The notes under the pieces: model-generated
Databases searched by the model: none
The model's input: only the letters and a program-made list of their open reading frames with translations
Told to the model about the DNA's origin: nothing
Origin: Emticicia sp051209875
Lineage (GTDB): Bacteria > Bacteroidota > Bacteroidia > Cytophagales > Spirosomataceae
Reading direction: 5' to 3'
Assembly: GCF_051209875.1 (NCBI RefSeq)
Contig: NZ_JBNTQY010000001.1
Span: 4,712,001 to 4,776,000 of the forward strand
DNA: 64,000 bases
Position numbers and translations under genes: made by a program
Shown: piece after piece, positions 17,958 through 24,660 of the stretch
Layout: each line of letters opens with the position of its first letter
Numbering within the stretch: position 1 is the first letter of the stretch

Positions 17958-18362
17958 TTATTCTTGTCGAAATTTACTTAAATCCATATAGATTATATCC
18001 CACGTATGTCCATCAAAGTCTTCAATTTTTCTAATTTGCATAAACCCTTCATCTATCATCGGAATTGGCTCTGTGCCACCCGCTTTTAATCCATTGTCAA
18101 CGATTTCATTAACGACATCAAGGCTTTCAACCGGAAGGGTAAAATATGCATCTATCTTATTTTTTTTACCTAAAATCGGCTTTCTGCTATACGTTTTGAA
18201 TTTTTCTTGTGCGATAAGCATCACATAAATCTGTTCGCTCCAGACCATACATTTTTGATGTTCATCTGAGAACAGGGTTTTGTTTGAAAACCCTAATTGT
18301 GTGTAGAAATCCATTGATTTTTCCACATTTTCAACAGGTAAGTTGATAAATATTTGTTTCAT
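17958..18362 (-). CDS. VOC (glyoxalase/bleomycin-resistance) family protein
   Basis: Protein of 134 residues with the VOC fold: FINLPVENVEKSMDFYTQLGF at the N-terminus, FTLPVESLDVVNEIVDNGLKAGG in the middle and EDFDGHTWDIIYMD at the end. VOC proteins are metal-dependent lyases, dioxygenases or drug-binding proteins; the substrate here is unknown. The ATG at 18362 is used; a TTG at 18368 is also in frame. It follows the next VOC gene by 15 bp. Confidence 0.85.
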   Translation of the reverse strand: MKQIFINLPVENVEKSMDFYTQLGFSNKTLFSDEHQKCMVWSEQIYVMLIAQEKFKTYSRKPILGKKNKIDAYFTLPVESLDVVNEIVDNGLKAGGTEPIPMIDEGFMQIRKIEDFDGHTWDIIYMDLSKFRQE

Positions 18363-18377
18363 CTTCAAAAGTATCGC

Positions 18378-18755
18378 TTAAGCTGCATTTTCATCCACTT
18401 CAAAAATGCCAAAAGTATTATTATCTAAATCTACAAAATACCCTTGCCAACAACGTCCTGAAATAGCAAATTTTGGCATAGCAATTTCACCTCCATTTAC
18501 GAGTATTGACTCGCTTATTTTATCAAAATTAGCAACTTGAATGGAGCATACATAAGCATTTGTACCACTTGCTGGTGGTGGCAATGGTGCTAGTCTTTGC
18601 AAAAGTCCACCGTTGATACTATTTGTTTCTATTCTGTAATATTCGATTGGTACAGACGGCTCTTTAAAAAACTTCCAACCAAATACTGCTTCATAAAACT
18701 TAATATCTCTCACAGGAACTGATGATTGTATTTCAAAATACCCAATTGTATTCAT
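18378..18755 (-). CDS. VOC family protein
   Basis: Protein of 125 residues. It resembles the short glyoxalase-like proteins (FEIQSSVPVRDIKFYEAVFGWKF; YVCSIQVANFDKISESILVNGGEI; GYFVDLDNNTFGIFEVDE). The terminal Glu of GIFEVDE is in the position of a metal ligand in the family. It is a distant paralogue of the neighbouring VOC proteins and lies 14 bp after the upstream one, as expected for one transcript. Substrate unknown. Confidence 0.83.
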   Translation of the reverse strand: MNTIGYFEIQSSVPVRDIKFYEAVFGWKFFKEPSVPIEYYRIETNSINGGLLQRLAPLPPPASGTNAYVCSIQVANFDKISESILVNGGEIAMPKFAISGRCWQGYFVDLDNNTFGIFEVDENAA

Positions 18756-18769
18756 GGTTTTAAAATATT

Positions 18770-19195
18770 TTATGCGTTTTTCAATGCTTCAATATCAAAT
18801 TTTTTCATAGACATAAACGCATTCATGGTACGCTCCGCTTTAGTGCGGTCGCTCATCAATTCAGCTAACATTGACGGAACAACTTGCCATGAAACACCAA
18901 ACTTGTCTTTCAACCATCCACATCTACCTTCTTGTCCACCATCTGCTGTAAGTTTTTCCCAGTAATAATCAATTTCTTCTTGTGTATCACAATTGATCAC
19001 AAATGAAACAGCCTCGTTGAACTTGTATTGAGGGCCACCATTTAAACCCATAAATTTACTACCATTCAATTCAAATGTGACAACCATCGGCGATACCGAA
19101 GTAATTTTTGAATCTTTAAAAACTGAACAATAGAACTCGGCTGCTGTTTTGGCTTGTCCATCAAACCACAAACATGTTACCATTGGTTTTGTCAT
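18770..19195 (-). CDS. PhnB-like VOC family protein
   Basis: Protein of 141 residues of the PhnB/3-dmu-9_3-mt type: CLWFDGQAKTAAEFYCSVFKDSKI, FMGLNGGPQYKFNEAVSFVINCDTQEEIDYYWEKLTADGG, and CGWLKDKFGVSWQVVPSML. Despite the Pfam name, methyltransferase activity is not expected. Its start overlaps the preceding DUF1801 stop by 4 bp (ATGA), which indicates translational coupling. Confidence 0.87.
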   Translation of the reverse strand: MTKPMVTCLWFDGQAKTAAEFYCSVFKDSKITSVSPMVVTFELNGSKFMGLNGGPQYKFNEAVSFVINCDTQEEIDYYWEKLTADGGQEGRCGWLKDKFGVSWQVVPSMLAELMSDRTKAERTMNAFMSMKKFDIEALKNA

Positions 19196-19578
19196 TTCTT
19201 TTTTGTTTTAGTAAGAGCCTTTACCGTATTTTCTTCAATCTTAAATTTCACAATTTTGGTAATTAATTCAACCGGCAAAGGCTTATCAAGCGGCAATTGA
19301 ATAGCCCCTTTTGAAGTTTTATAAGCCTTTAATTCTTCTTTGAAAAAAACAATGGGTGTTGATGATGGATAAAACCCTATATGATTTTTGTATCCAGCAT
19401 ACCAGACCAACATTCCATTCTGCTTAAAAGCAGGCATTTGATAACTGATTACCTCTTCTGCTTCGGGAACGATTTCTTTAATTATTTGGCGTAATTGCTG
19501 CAAAACCGGTCTTATATTTTCTGGTTGAGTGTCAATATAGCTGTCAGTATCTTTTACAGAGTTTTCCATAAGAATCAT
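19192..19578 (-). CDS. DUF1801 (YdhG-like) protein
   Basis: Protein of 128 residues. It has the DUF1801 landmarks YIDTQPENIRPVLQQLRQIIKEIVPEAEEVISYQMPAF, VWYAGYKNHIGFYPS and GAIQLPLDKPLP. The family is widespread and small; its biochemical function is not established, although an iron-chaperone-like fold has been noted. It overlaps the following VOC gene by 4 bp and lies 5 bp after the preceding one, so it is certainly in the same transcript. ATGs at 19578 and 19569 are both possible starts. Confidence 0.87.
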   Translation of the reverse strand: MILMENSVKDTDSYIDTQPENIRPVLQQLRQIIKEIVPEAEEVISYQMPAFKQNGMLVWYAGYKNHIGFYPSSTPIVFFKEELKAYKTSKGAIQLPLDKPLPVELITKIVKFKIEENTVKALTKTKKK

Positions 19579-19583
19579 AGGTT

Positions 19584-20000
19584 TTATTGTTGAGTTTTAT
19601 CAAATTGCAATAACCACAAATTACCAAATTTATCTGTTAAACCACCAAACAATGCTCCCCAAAAAGTATTTTCCAAAGGGTGGGTGGCTTTTCCACCAGT
19701 TGATAGTTTTTCATAGAAAGTTTTTATTTCTTGTTCATTGCTACAATTGAGCATTAAAGAAACATTATTTCCTATGGTAAGTCCATTTTCGCCAACCATA
19801 TCGGAAGCCATGATTACCAAAGCTCCTTTGGTTAATGTTGCATGTAAAATACAATCTTTCATTGGTAGTGGCATTTGTTCTGCCAACGGTGACTCGCCAA
19901 TGGTTTGCAGAAAAAGCTCACCACCCAAACATTCTTTATAAAATGTCATTGCATCACGACAATTGCCATTAAATGTTAAATATGTATTTATTTGTGTCAT
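19584..20000 (-). CDS. PhnB-like VOC family protein
   Basis: Protein of 138 residues: NTYLTFNGNCRDAMTFYKECLGGELFLQTIG, the conserved ILHATLTKGALVIMASDM, and FYEKLSTGGKATHPLENTFWGALFGGLTDKFGNLWLLQ. This is the PhnB-type subfamily typical of ECF42 neighbourhoods in Bacteroidota. No catalytic role is known. It lies 14 bp after the AHSA1 gene and 5 bp before the DUF1801 gene. Confidence 0.87.
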   Translation of the reverse strand: MTQINTYLTFNGNCRDAMTFYKECLGGELFLQTIGESPLAEQMPLPMKDCILHATLTKGALVIMASDMVGENGLTIGNNVSLMLNCSNEQEIKTFYEKLSTGGKATHPLENTFWGALFGGLTDKFGNLWLLQFDKTQQ

Positions 20001-20014
20001 TTTCTATCAAAAAT

Positions 20015-20443
20015 TTACAAAGAAGATTCTACATATTTTTTGAAATTATTCAAAATCGCCTGCCACCCTGCTTGTTGTAGTTCTATTGAATTAGTAGCTT
20101 CAGCTTCAAAAGACTCTGTCACTTCTGTTGAGCCTCCTTCACTTATAAAAGCGATTGCCACCTTTCTTCCATCCTCCATTGTATAAACTATTGATTTATT
20201 TTCTTCTACTTCTTCGTATAAACCTATAAAATCAAATCCAAAACTACCATCTTTGGCTTCCATTCTTGAGAGAAATTTACCGCCAACACGCAAATCATTT
20301 TCAGCATGAGGTGTGTGCCAGTCATCAGAGGCATTATTCCATTGAGTAACATGTTCAGGAGAAGTCCAACATTCCCAAACTTTTGCTACAGGAGCATTGA
20401 CTGTGGTTTCTACCGTAATAATTGTTTTTTCTACTGTTGCCAT
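20015..20443 (-). CDS. SRPBCC/AHSA1-family protein
   Basis: Protein of 142 residues of the AHSA1 (activator of Hsp90 ATPase-like) START-fold family: TIITVETTVNAPVAKVWECWTSPEHVTQWN at the N-terminus, RVGGKFLSRMEAKDGSFGFDFIGLYEEVEEN, and the C-terminal QQAGWQAILNNFKKYVES. The fold forms a hydrophobic ligand cavity. It is the first gene of the minus-strand cluster, 47 bp from a promoter-like -7 element. Confidence 0.88.
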   Translation of the reverse strand: MATVEKTIITVETTVNAPVAKVWECWTSPEHVTQWNNASDDWHTPHAENDLRVGGKFLSRMEAKDGSFGFDFIGLYEEVEENKSIVYTMEDGRKVAIAFISEGGSTEVTESFEAEATNSIELQQAGWQAILNNFKKYVESSL

Positions 20444-20489
20444 TTTAATTGCAATTTTATTGGTTGAAAATAAACTTTGTTTTACGATA

Positions 20490-20519
20490 CAAATGTATGC
20501 TACTTATTTATAAATGAAA
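20490..20519 (-). promoter_or_regulatory. Promoter of the ECF42 cluster
   Basis: On the minus strand TACATTTG (20490-20497) matches the TAnnTTTG -7 element. A TTT stands 19 nt further upstream (20517-20519) in place of TTG. It lies 47 bp before the AHSA1 gene. This is a housekeeping-type promoter; an ECF42-specific promoter was not recognised. Confidence 0.55.
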
Positions 20520-20545
20520 ATGTGTAATTACGACTATTTAAGGGG

Positions 20546-20576
20546 TTGATTACGACAGGAAGTTTTTTTATCTTTG
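20546..20576 (+). promoter_or_regulatory. Promoter of the GlxA-type regulator gene
   Basis: TTG at 20546-20548, a 20-nt spacer and TATCTTTG at 20569-20576 match the Bacteroidota consensus. Transcription would start near 20582, giving a leader of about 205 nt that contains the inverted repeat at 20597-20753. Confidence 0.7.
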
Positions 20577-20596
20577 TTGAATAAAGTTCTCAATAA

Positions 20597-20753
20597 GCTG
20601 TTAGCGATTCGCTTTTAGCCATTAGCTTTAAAATCATATTATTTTTTAGATTTCTAGCGAAGTCAATTGCATATTTTACTACCTAGTATAGCGTTAAAAA
20701 AATATGAAAAAACTTTTTTCAGAGCTAATTGCTAAAAGCTAACCGCTTAAGGC
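20597..20753. repeat. Long inverted repeat in the leader of the AraC-type gene
   Basis: The 33-nt arms at 20597-20629 and 20721-20753 are inverted copies matching at 26 of 33 positions, separated by 91 nt. Both arms carry the GCTAAAAGC/GCTTTTAGC core. In the predicted mRNA they would form one long stem upstream of the start codon. The sequence type resembles short intergenic repeats seen in Bacteroidota genomes; it may be a miniature repeat rather than a regulator. Confidence 0.6.
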
Positions 20754-20788
20754 ATTACTTTAATTCTAAAATCAAACCAACTATATTA

Positions 20789-21766
20789 ATGAAGCATGTA
20801 TCTATTCTTGTCCCTGAAACTGCTGTGATTGAGGCCATAGCCGATCCTAATTATATATTCAAGGCTGTCAATCAGTTTTTAGTAATGTCGGGAAAATCTG
20901 CACTATTTGATGTTCATTTGGTTGGGCTTTCCAAGGAAATAAAGTTAGAAAATAGCTTATTTTCTGTGCATACTGATAGGCTATTAAAAGAAGTTGAAAG
21001 CACAGACCTAATTTTTATACCTGCCCTGAGTGGCGATATGTCAACTGCCATTGAACTAAATAAAGGCTTGATTCCATGGATTGTTGACCAGCATGAAAAT
21101 GGAGCAGAAGTAGCTTCGCTTTGTGTGGGAGCATTTTTATTGGCCTCAACGGGCTTATTGAATGGCAAAAAGTGTTCTACTCATTGGAATTCTGCCAATG
21201 AATTTAGAACCATGTTTCCAGCCGTTGAATTGGTTGATGGGAGTATTATTACCGAAGCACAAGGTATTTATTCGAGCGGAGGAGCCAATTCTTATTGGAA
21301 TTTACTTTTGCATTTGGTCGAAAAATATACTGACCGTGAAACGGCGATTCTCGCAGCAAAATATTTTGCTATTGATATTGACCGTGAAAGTCAGTCGTCA
21401 TTTATGATGTTTCAGGGGCAAAGAGAGCATTCAGACGAAGAAATTAAAAAAGCACAAGATTTTATTGAAGAAAATTTTCAAGATAAAATTACAGTCGAGC
21501 AATTGGCTGATATGCTTGCGATTGGACGCAGGAGCTTTGAACGTAGATTTAAAAAAGCCACCAACAATACCGTAATAGAATATATGCAACGTGTGAAGAT
21601 TGAAGCGGCCAAGAAAAGTTTTGAATCAAGTAGAAAAAACATTAATGAAGTCATGTTTAATGTTGGCTATACCGACACTAAGGCATTCAGGGATGTATTT
21701 AAAAAAGTAACAGGCATGACTCCTATTGAATATCGAAATAAATATAACAAAAGTGTAAACCCTTAA
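20789..21766 (+). CDS. GlxA-type transcriptional regulator (DJ-1/PfpI + AraC HTH)
   Basis: Protein of 325 residues. The N-terminal DJ-1/PfpI-like domain (about 1-190) has HVSILVPETAVIEAI and the nucleophile-elbow region EVASLCVGAFLLASTGLLNGKKCSTHW. The C-terminal AraC HTH (about 220-320) has ITVEQLADMLAIGRRSFERRFKKATN and VMFNVGYTDTKAFRDVFKKVTGMTPIEYRNKY. The start at 20789 is preferred; 20 further codons back to a TTG at 20729 lie inside the inverted repeat. It diverges from the ECF42 cluster and could control it, by position only. A membrane protein gene follows by 6 bp. Confidence 0.92.
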   Translation: MKHVSILVPETAVIEAIADPNYIFKAVNQFLVMSGKSALFDVHLVGLSKEIKLENSLFSVHTDRLLKEVESTDLIFIPALSGDMSTAIELNKGLIPWIVDQHENGAEVASLCVGAFLLASTGLLNGKKCSTHWNSANEFRTMFPAVELVDGSIITEAQGIYSSGGANSYWNLLLHLVEKYTDRETAILAAKYFAIDIDRESQSSFMMFQGQREHSDEEIKKAQDFIEENFQDKITVEQLADMLAIGRRSFERRFKKATNNTVIEYMQRVKIEAAKKSFESSRKNINEVMFNVGYTDTKAFRDVFKKVTGMTPIEYRNKYNKSVNP

Positions 21767-21772
21767 AATTTT

Positions 21773-22219
21773 ATGAAAAATGCTACCAACACTATCCTCA
21801 AAGCAGGATTACTTGCAGGATTTTTAGACGGTTCGGCGGCTGTCATTTTACTTGCAAAAATGAAGTTTCAGTTTCTTTTTCAATATGTGGCCAGTGGGCT
21901 TTTTGGCAAAGCTGCATTCGAGGGTGGCACACCAATGGTTATTTATGGAATTTTTATCCACTTCTCCATTGCTCTAAGTTTTGCGACTTTCTTCTTCTTT
22001 ATTTTCAAAAAAATCCCTTTAAAAAATCAAAAAATCATTGTCGGTCTGCTTTATGGCATCTTTGTTTGGCTTGTGATGAACTTGGGTATTTTGCCTTTTA
22101 CTAACATTCAAGCACGCACATTTACAGTAGAAGGTGTCTTGAAAAACATGGCAATATTAATGATTTGTGTCGGGCTTCCTATTTCATTGATTATTCATAA
22201 ATATTATGAAATAGAATAG
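21773..22219 (+). CDS. Integral membrane protein (DUF1440/YagU-like)
   Basis: Membrane protein of 148 residues with about four hydrophobic helices: ILKAGLLAGFLDGSAAVILL, IYGIFIHFSIALSFATFFFFIF, IIVGLLYGIFVWLVMNLGIL and MAILMICVGLPISLIIH. The glycine-rich start and the spacing resemble the DUF1440 (YagU) group, but this is a weak assignment. It begins 6 bp after the AraC-type gene, so the two are one operon. Confidence 0.75.
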   Translation: MKNATNTILKAGLLAGFLDGSAAVILLAKMKFQFLFQYVASGLFGKAAFEGGTPMVIYGIFIHFSIALSFATFFFFIFKKIPLKNQKIIVGLLYGIFVWLVMNLGILPFTNIQARTFTVEGVLKNMAILMICVGLPISLIIHKYYEIE

Positions 22220-22252
22220 CTAATACACTACTTTGAGCTTTATAGAAGTGGT

Positions 22253-23062
22253 TTATTGCTCATAACGTTGCTTCAATAAATCCATCATATATACATTAAT
22301 TTCCCATTGATTAGCCACGGGCATTTGAGTAAAAGGAATGGTTGGCATATAATTAGCAGGGCCAAACTCGGTAGTAATAGTCAGATTTGTTCTATTCTTT
22401 TTATGTGTTTCAACTACCTTATCCCACCATGTTAAATGAGCATCCAACGCTTCTTTCCATTCAGAAGCACGAGGGTCGTTCACTTGCGGTCCTTCTTGAT
22501 GCCCCACTCGGCTATGAATATGGTCAGTATGAGCAATCGCCAAATCAATTGCTTCTGGTTGATCATCTAATAATGATTCATGCACATTGCACCAATGAGA
22601 AATATCAAGACAAATGCGTAAGTCAGGAATTTTGCTCAAATAAATTTGGGTAATATTTGCTGCAAAAAGGCTTTTGCCTCGATGGGTTTCATGAATGATT
22701 TTTACCCCTGTCTCCTTAGAAATTTGAGCTGCTAAATCAAAAAGCCTTTTGTTTTGCTCAAAGCTAAAATAGTCTTTACCTGTTTGGCAATTAATAAAAA
22801 CAGGTTCACCTGAGATTAAATTTCTAAGATACTTTTCATAGTTTTTGGCATGTTCATCAAGGTTTTTTTCATGAGATTGCCAATATTGCCCTATCAATTC
22901 AAGGTTATTTCCTTTTAAAGTTTGAACAATTTCGCTTTTTTCTTTCGTTTCAAAAGGCAATGCCATTTCAACGCCATCATAACCAGCATTTTTTACATTT
23001 TGGCAAAAAGTATCAAAAGGCAGTGTATTTCCCCACAATGGAGCATAGAATTTGATTTTCAT
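22253..23062 (-). CDS. Sugar phosphate isomerase/epimerase (xylose-isomerase-like TIM barrel)
   Basis: Cytosolic protein of 269 residues with an AP-endonuclease-2/xylose-isomerase-like barrel: MKIKFYAPLWG, AGYDGVEMALPFE, INCQTGKDYFS, ETGVKIIHETHRG (metal-binding Glu/His), LRICLDISHWCNVHE, DHIHSRVGHQEGPQVNDPR and TITTEFGP. The HETHRG, D-x-SHW, H-x-H and TEFGP residues fit a divalent-metal site, so the enzyme is probably active. The exact sugar or inositol substrate is unknown. A promoter-like pair is found 21-50 bp upstream. Confidence 0.85.
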   Translation of the reverse strand: MKIKFYAPLWGNTLPFDTFCQNVKNAGYDGVEMALPFETKEKSEIVQTLKGNNLELIGQYWQSHEKNLDEHAKNYEKYLRNLISGEPVFINCQTGKDYFSFEQNKRLFDLAAQISKETGVKIIHETHRGKSLFAANITQIYLSKIPDLRICLDISHWCNVHESLLDDQPEAIDLAIAHTDHIHSRVGHQEGPQVNDPRASEWKEALDAHLTWWDKVVETHKKNRTNLTITTEFGPANYMPTIPFTQMPVANQWEINVYMMDLLKQRYEQ

Positions 23063-23082
23063 ATTCTTTATAATTTATTGCA

Positions 23083-23112
23083 CAAACTACGTAGAAATTC
23101 AAGGCAAAGCAA
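23083..23112 (-). promoter_or_regulatory. Promoter of the isomerase/epimerase gene
   Basis: On the minus strand TTG (23110-23112), a 19-nt spacer and GTAGTTTG (23083-23090) resemble the Bacteroidota promoter, with the first two -7 bases off consensus. It ends 20 bp before the gene. Confidence 0.5.
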
Positions 23113-23191
23113 ATGCCAAATATTGATTTCCTGATAGGTGGTATGTAAAACTTATTCAGACGGTGGATTGAATAAAAAACCAAAATACTGT

Positions 23192-23300
23192 TATGATTAT
23201 AGAAAATGGGGAGTTGTTTAGTCGTAAGAATTTAGAACGAGTAAAATATTATTCCTTCGGGATTCAAACGCTACGTTTATAAATGTTTTCTATAATCATA
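23192..23300. repeat. MITE-like element with 15-bp perfect terminal inverted repeats
   Basis: TATGATTATAGAAAA (23192-23206) is repeated in perfect inverted form at 23286-23300, enclosing 79 bp. The whole unit is 109 bp, non-coding and intergenic. Its shape suggests a miniature inverted-repeat element, but no flanking target duplication is evident. Confidence 0.5.
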
Positions 23301-23353
23301 TCATTCATTCAGGATTCTTTTGCATTTGCCTTATTTATTTCAGCAATCGTAAA

Positions 23354-23389
23354 AATTCCTCTACTTACAAAAAGGTAAGTAGAGGAGTT
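23354..23389 (+). promoter_or_regulatory. Strong hairpin/dyad 45 bp upstream of the cupin gene
   Basis: A near-perfect stem of about 15 bp, with an 11-bp perfect core CCTCTACTTAC (23358-23368) / GTAAGTAGAGG (23375-23385) and a 6-nt loop. The next gene upstream on this strand ends more than 1 kb away and an opposite-strand gene lies between, so an ordinary terminator is not expected here. The centre, ACTTAC-N6-GTAAGT, resembles a dyad before the HxlR gene (24456-24470), suggesting an operator. An attenuator role is also possible. Confidence 0.5.
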
Positions 23390-23434
23390 TTCACTCTTAT
23401 TAATCTTATAAATTTACCTTAAAAATCAACTATT

Positions 23435-24001
23435 ATGGTATCAAGAAGAAAGCTTTTAAATACAATGGGAGTAATAAGTAGCATGTTTGTTATACCCAAC
23501 TCTTTTGCAAATATTTCTCCTGAAGCAACATCAGTAGTACCCTTGCTGACCAACAGAAACAAGAAAAATTCTTATTGGTATATTGGACACTTAATGTCTT
23601 TACTAATTACCTCCAAACAAACTGGCGGTAGTTATGCTCTGCTGCGTTCAACCGAACGTAGAGGATTTGAACCACCTCCGCATACGCATACGAAAGAAGA
23701 TGAGACTTTTTTAATATTAGAAGGTGAGGTAACTTATACTGTGGGTAATGAGACTTTTCAGGCAAAAGCTGGAGATGTTATGTTTTTACCAAAAAACATT
23801 CAGCACTCTTTTAAAATAGAATCAGAAATGATAGAAACATTAATCTTACTAACGCCAGGAGGGTTTGAAAACTATTTTATTGAAATGAGTGAACCTGCTA
23901 AAGAATTAGAATTACCACCATTGCCACATAGTCCACCAGATATTCCAAAACTAATAGCAACTGCTTCAAAGTATGGAGTAAAATTTTCATTACCTAAATA
24001 G
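23435..24001 (+). CDS. Secreted cupin-domain protein
   Basis: Protein of 188 residues. The N-terminus (VSRRKLLNTMGVISSMFVIPNSFA) looks like a twin-arginine signal. A single cupin barrel follows: PPHTHTKEDETFLILEGEVTYTVGNETFQAKAGDVMFLPKNIQHSFKIE. The His-x-His, Glu and later His residues form a complete metal site. The quercetin-dioxygenase-like cupin type is likely; substrate unknown. The HxlR regulator gene is convergent with an 8-bp gap, and both genes have an ACTTAC/GTAAGT dyad upstream, so HxlR control is plausible. Confidence 0.88.
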   Translation: MVSRRKLLNTMGVISSMFVIPNSFANISPEATSVVPLLTNRNKKNSYWYIGHLMSLLITSKQTGGSYALLRSTERRGFEPPPHTHTKEDETFLILEGEVTYTVGNETFQAKAGDVMFLPKNIQHSFKIESEMIETLILLTPGGFENYFIEMSEPAKELELPPLPHSPPDIPKLIATASKYGVKFSLPK

Positions 24002-24009
24002 CTAAATGT

Positions 24010-24414
24010 TTATATGATTTCAGCCATTTCATTCTCGATTGTTTCAATCGCTGATATAGGAGTCATATTCATTTCTTTATTAACTCGTTCATCTTGCACA
24101 TGCAAATACCCCCATTCAACTATTGAATTAATCACTGGTATTAAACTCTTTCCAATACTTGAAAGTACATATTCTATTCGTGGAGATGGGTAAACAAAAT
24201 TATTACGCTCAATCATTTTTTTCTGAACAAAAAAATCCAATTCTACCATCAATGTTTTATCTGAAATACCTGGAAGTAGATTTTTGATTTCACCGAATCT
24301 TAGGGGTTTATCCCTTAAATTCCATAGGATGCCCATTTGCCATTTACCTGAGAGAAACTGTCTGGCATGTTGAACAGGACAGCCGATAAATAATTTATTA
24401 TCAGGATTCATCAT
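24010..24414 (-). CDS. HxlR-family transcriptional regulator
   Basis: Winged-helix protein of 134 residues. It has the family start CPVQHARQFLSGKWQMGILWNLRDKPLRFGEIKNLLPGISDKTLMVELDFF and the wing region PSPRIEYVLSSIGKSLIPVINSIVEWG. The Cys in GCPV is the position used for thiol-stress sensing by several HxlR/DUF24 proteins; whether it senses here is inference. It is convergent with the cupin gene. A dyad at 24456-24470 precedes it, pointing to autoregulation. Confidence 0.92.
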   Translation of the reverse strand: MMNPDNKLFIGCPVQHARQFLSGKWQMGILWNLRDKPLRFGEIKNLLPGISDKTLMVELDFFVQKKMIERNNFVYPSPRIEYVLSSIGKSLIPVINSIVEWGYLHVQDERVNKEMNMTPISAIETIENEMAEII

Positions 24415-24455
24415 AAATGTATGTTTTAATGGTGCTTACGATTAGAAAGATTTAT

Positions 24456-24470
24456 CTTACTACAAGTAAG
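24456..24470. promoter_or_regulatory. Dyad CTTAC-N5-GTAAG upstream of the HxlR gene
   Basis: CTTAC (24456-24460) and GTAAG (24466-24470) form a short dyad 41 bp upstream of the HxlR start. The same half-sites occur in the hairpin before the cupin gene. It is a candidate HxlR operator. Confidence 0.45.
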
Positions 24471-24598
24471 TAAAAAATGACGGTAGTGTATAGGTTTCGT
24501 CCTAAATTTAGTTTAAATCCTTTCACGAGTGCTATGTAAGAAGCAATCTCACGACAGTAAGAAGCGTTTAGCGGCATAGGCAGTAAGGCATTAAACAA

Positions 24599-24637
24599 AT
24601 ATGCTCTTTTCCTTCATATTGAAGAAAAAGAGCATAT
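24599..24637 (-). terminator. Terminator of the LruC lipoprotein gene
   Basis: A perfect 12-bp stem ATATGCTCTTTT (24599-24610) / AAAAGAGCATAT (24626-24637), with an inner CTTC/GAAG stem, begins 24 bp downstream of the stop at 24661. Confidence 0.75.
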
Positions 24638-24660
24638 AAGCGTTAACTAACACATTTTTA

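Noticed and set aside
20729..20789. TTG at 20729 as start of the AraC-type regulator
   Set aside because: The added codons run through the inverted repeat and do not look like the DJ-1/PfpI N-terminus; the ATG at 20789 begins MKHVSILVPETA as in the family.
23354..23389. Ordinary terminator for a plus-strand gene
   Set aside because: The nearest upstream plus-strand gene ends at 22219 with an opposite-strand gene between, so a regulatory dyad is a better reading, although a terminator of an unseen transcript cannot be excluded.
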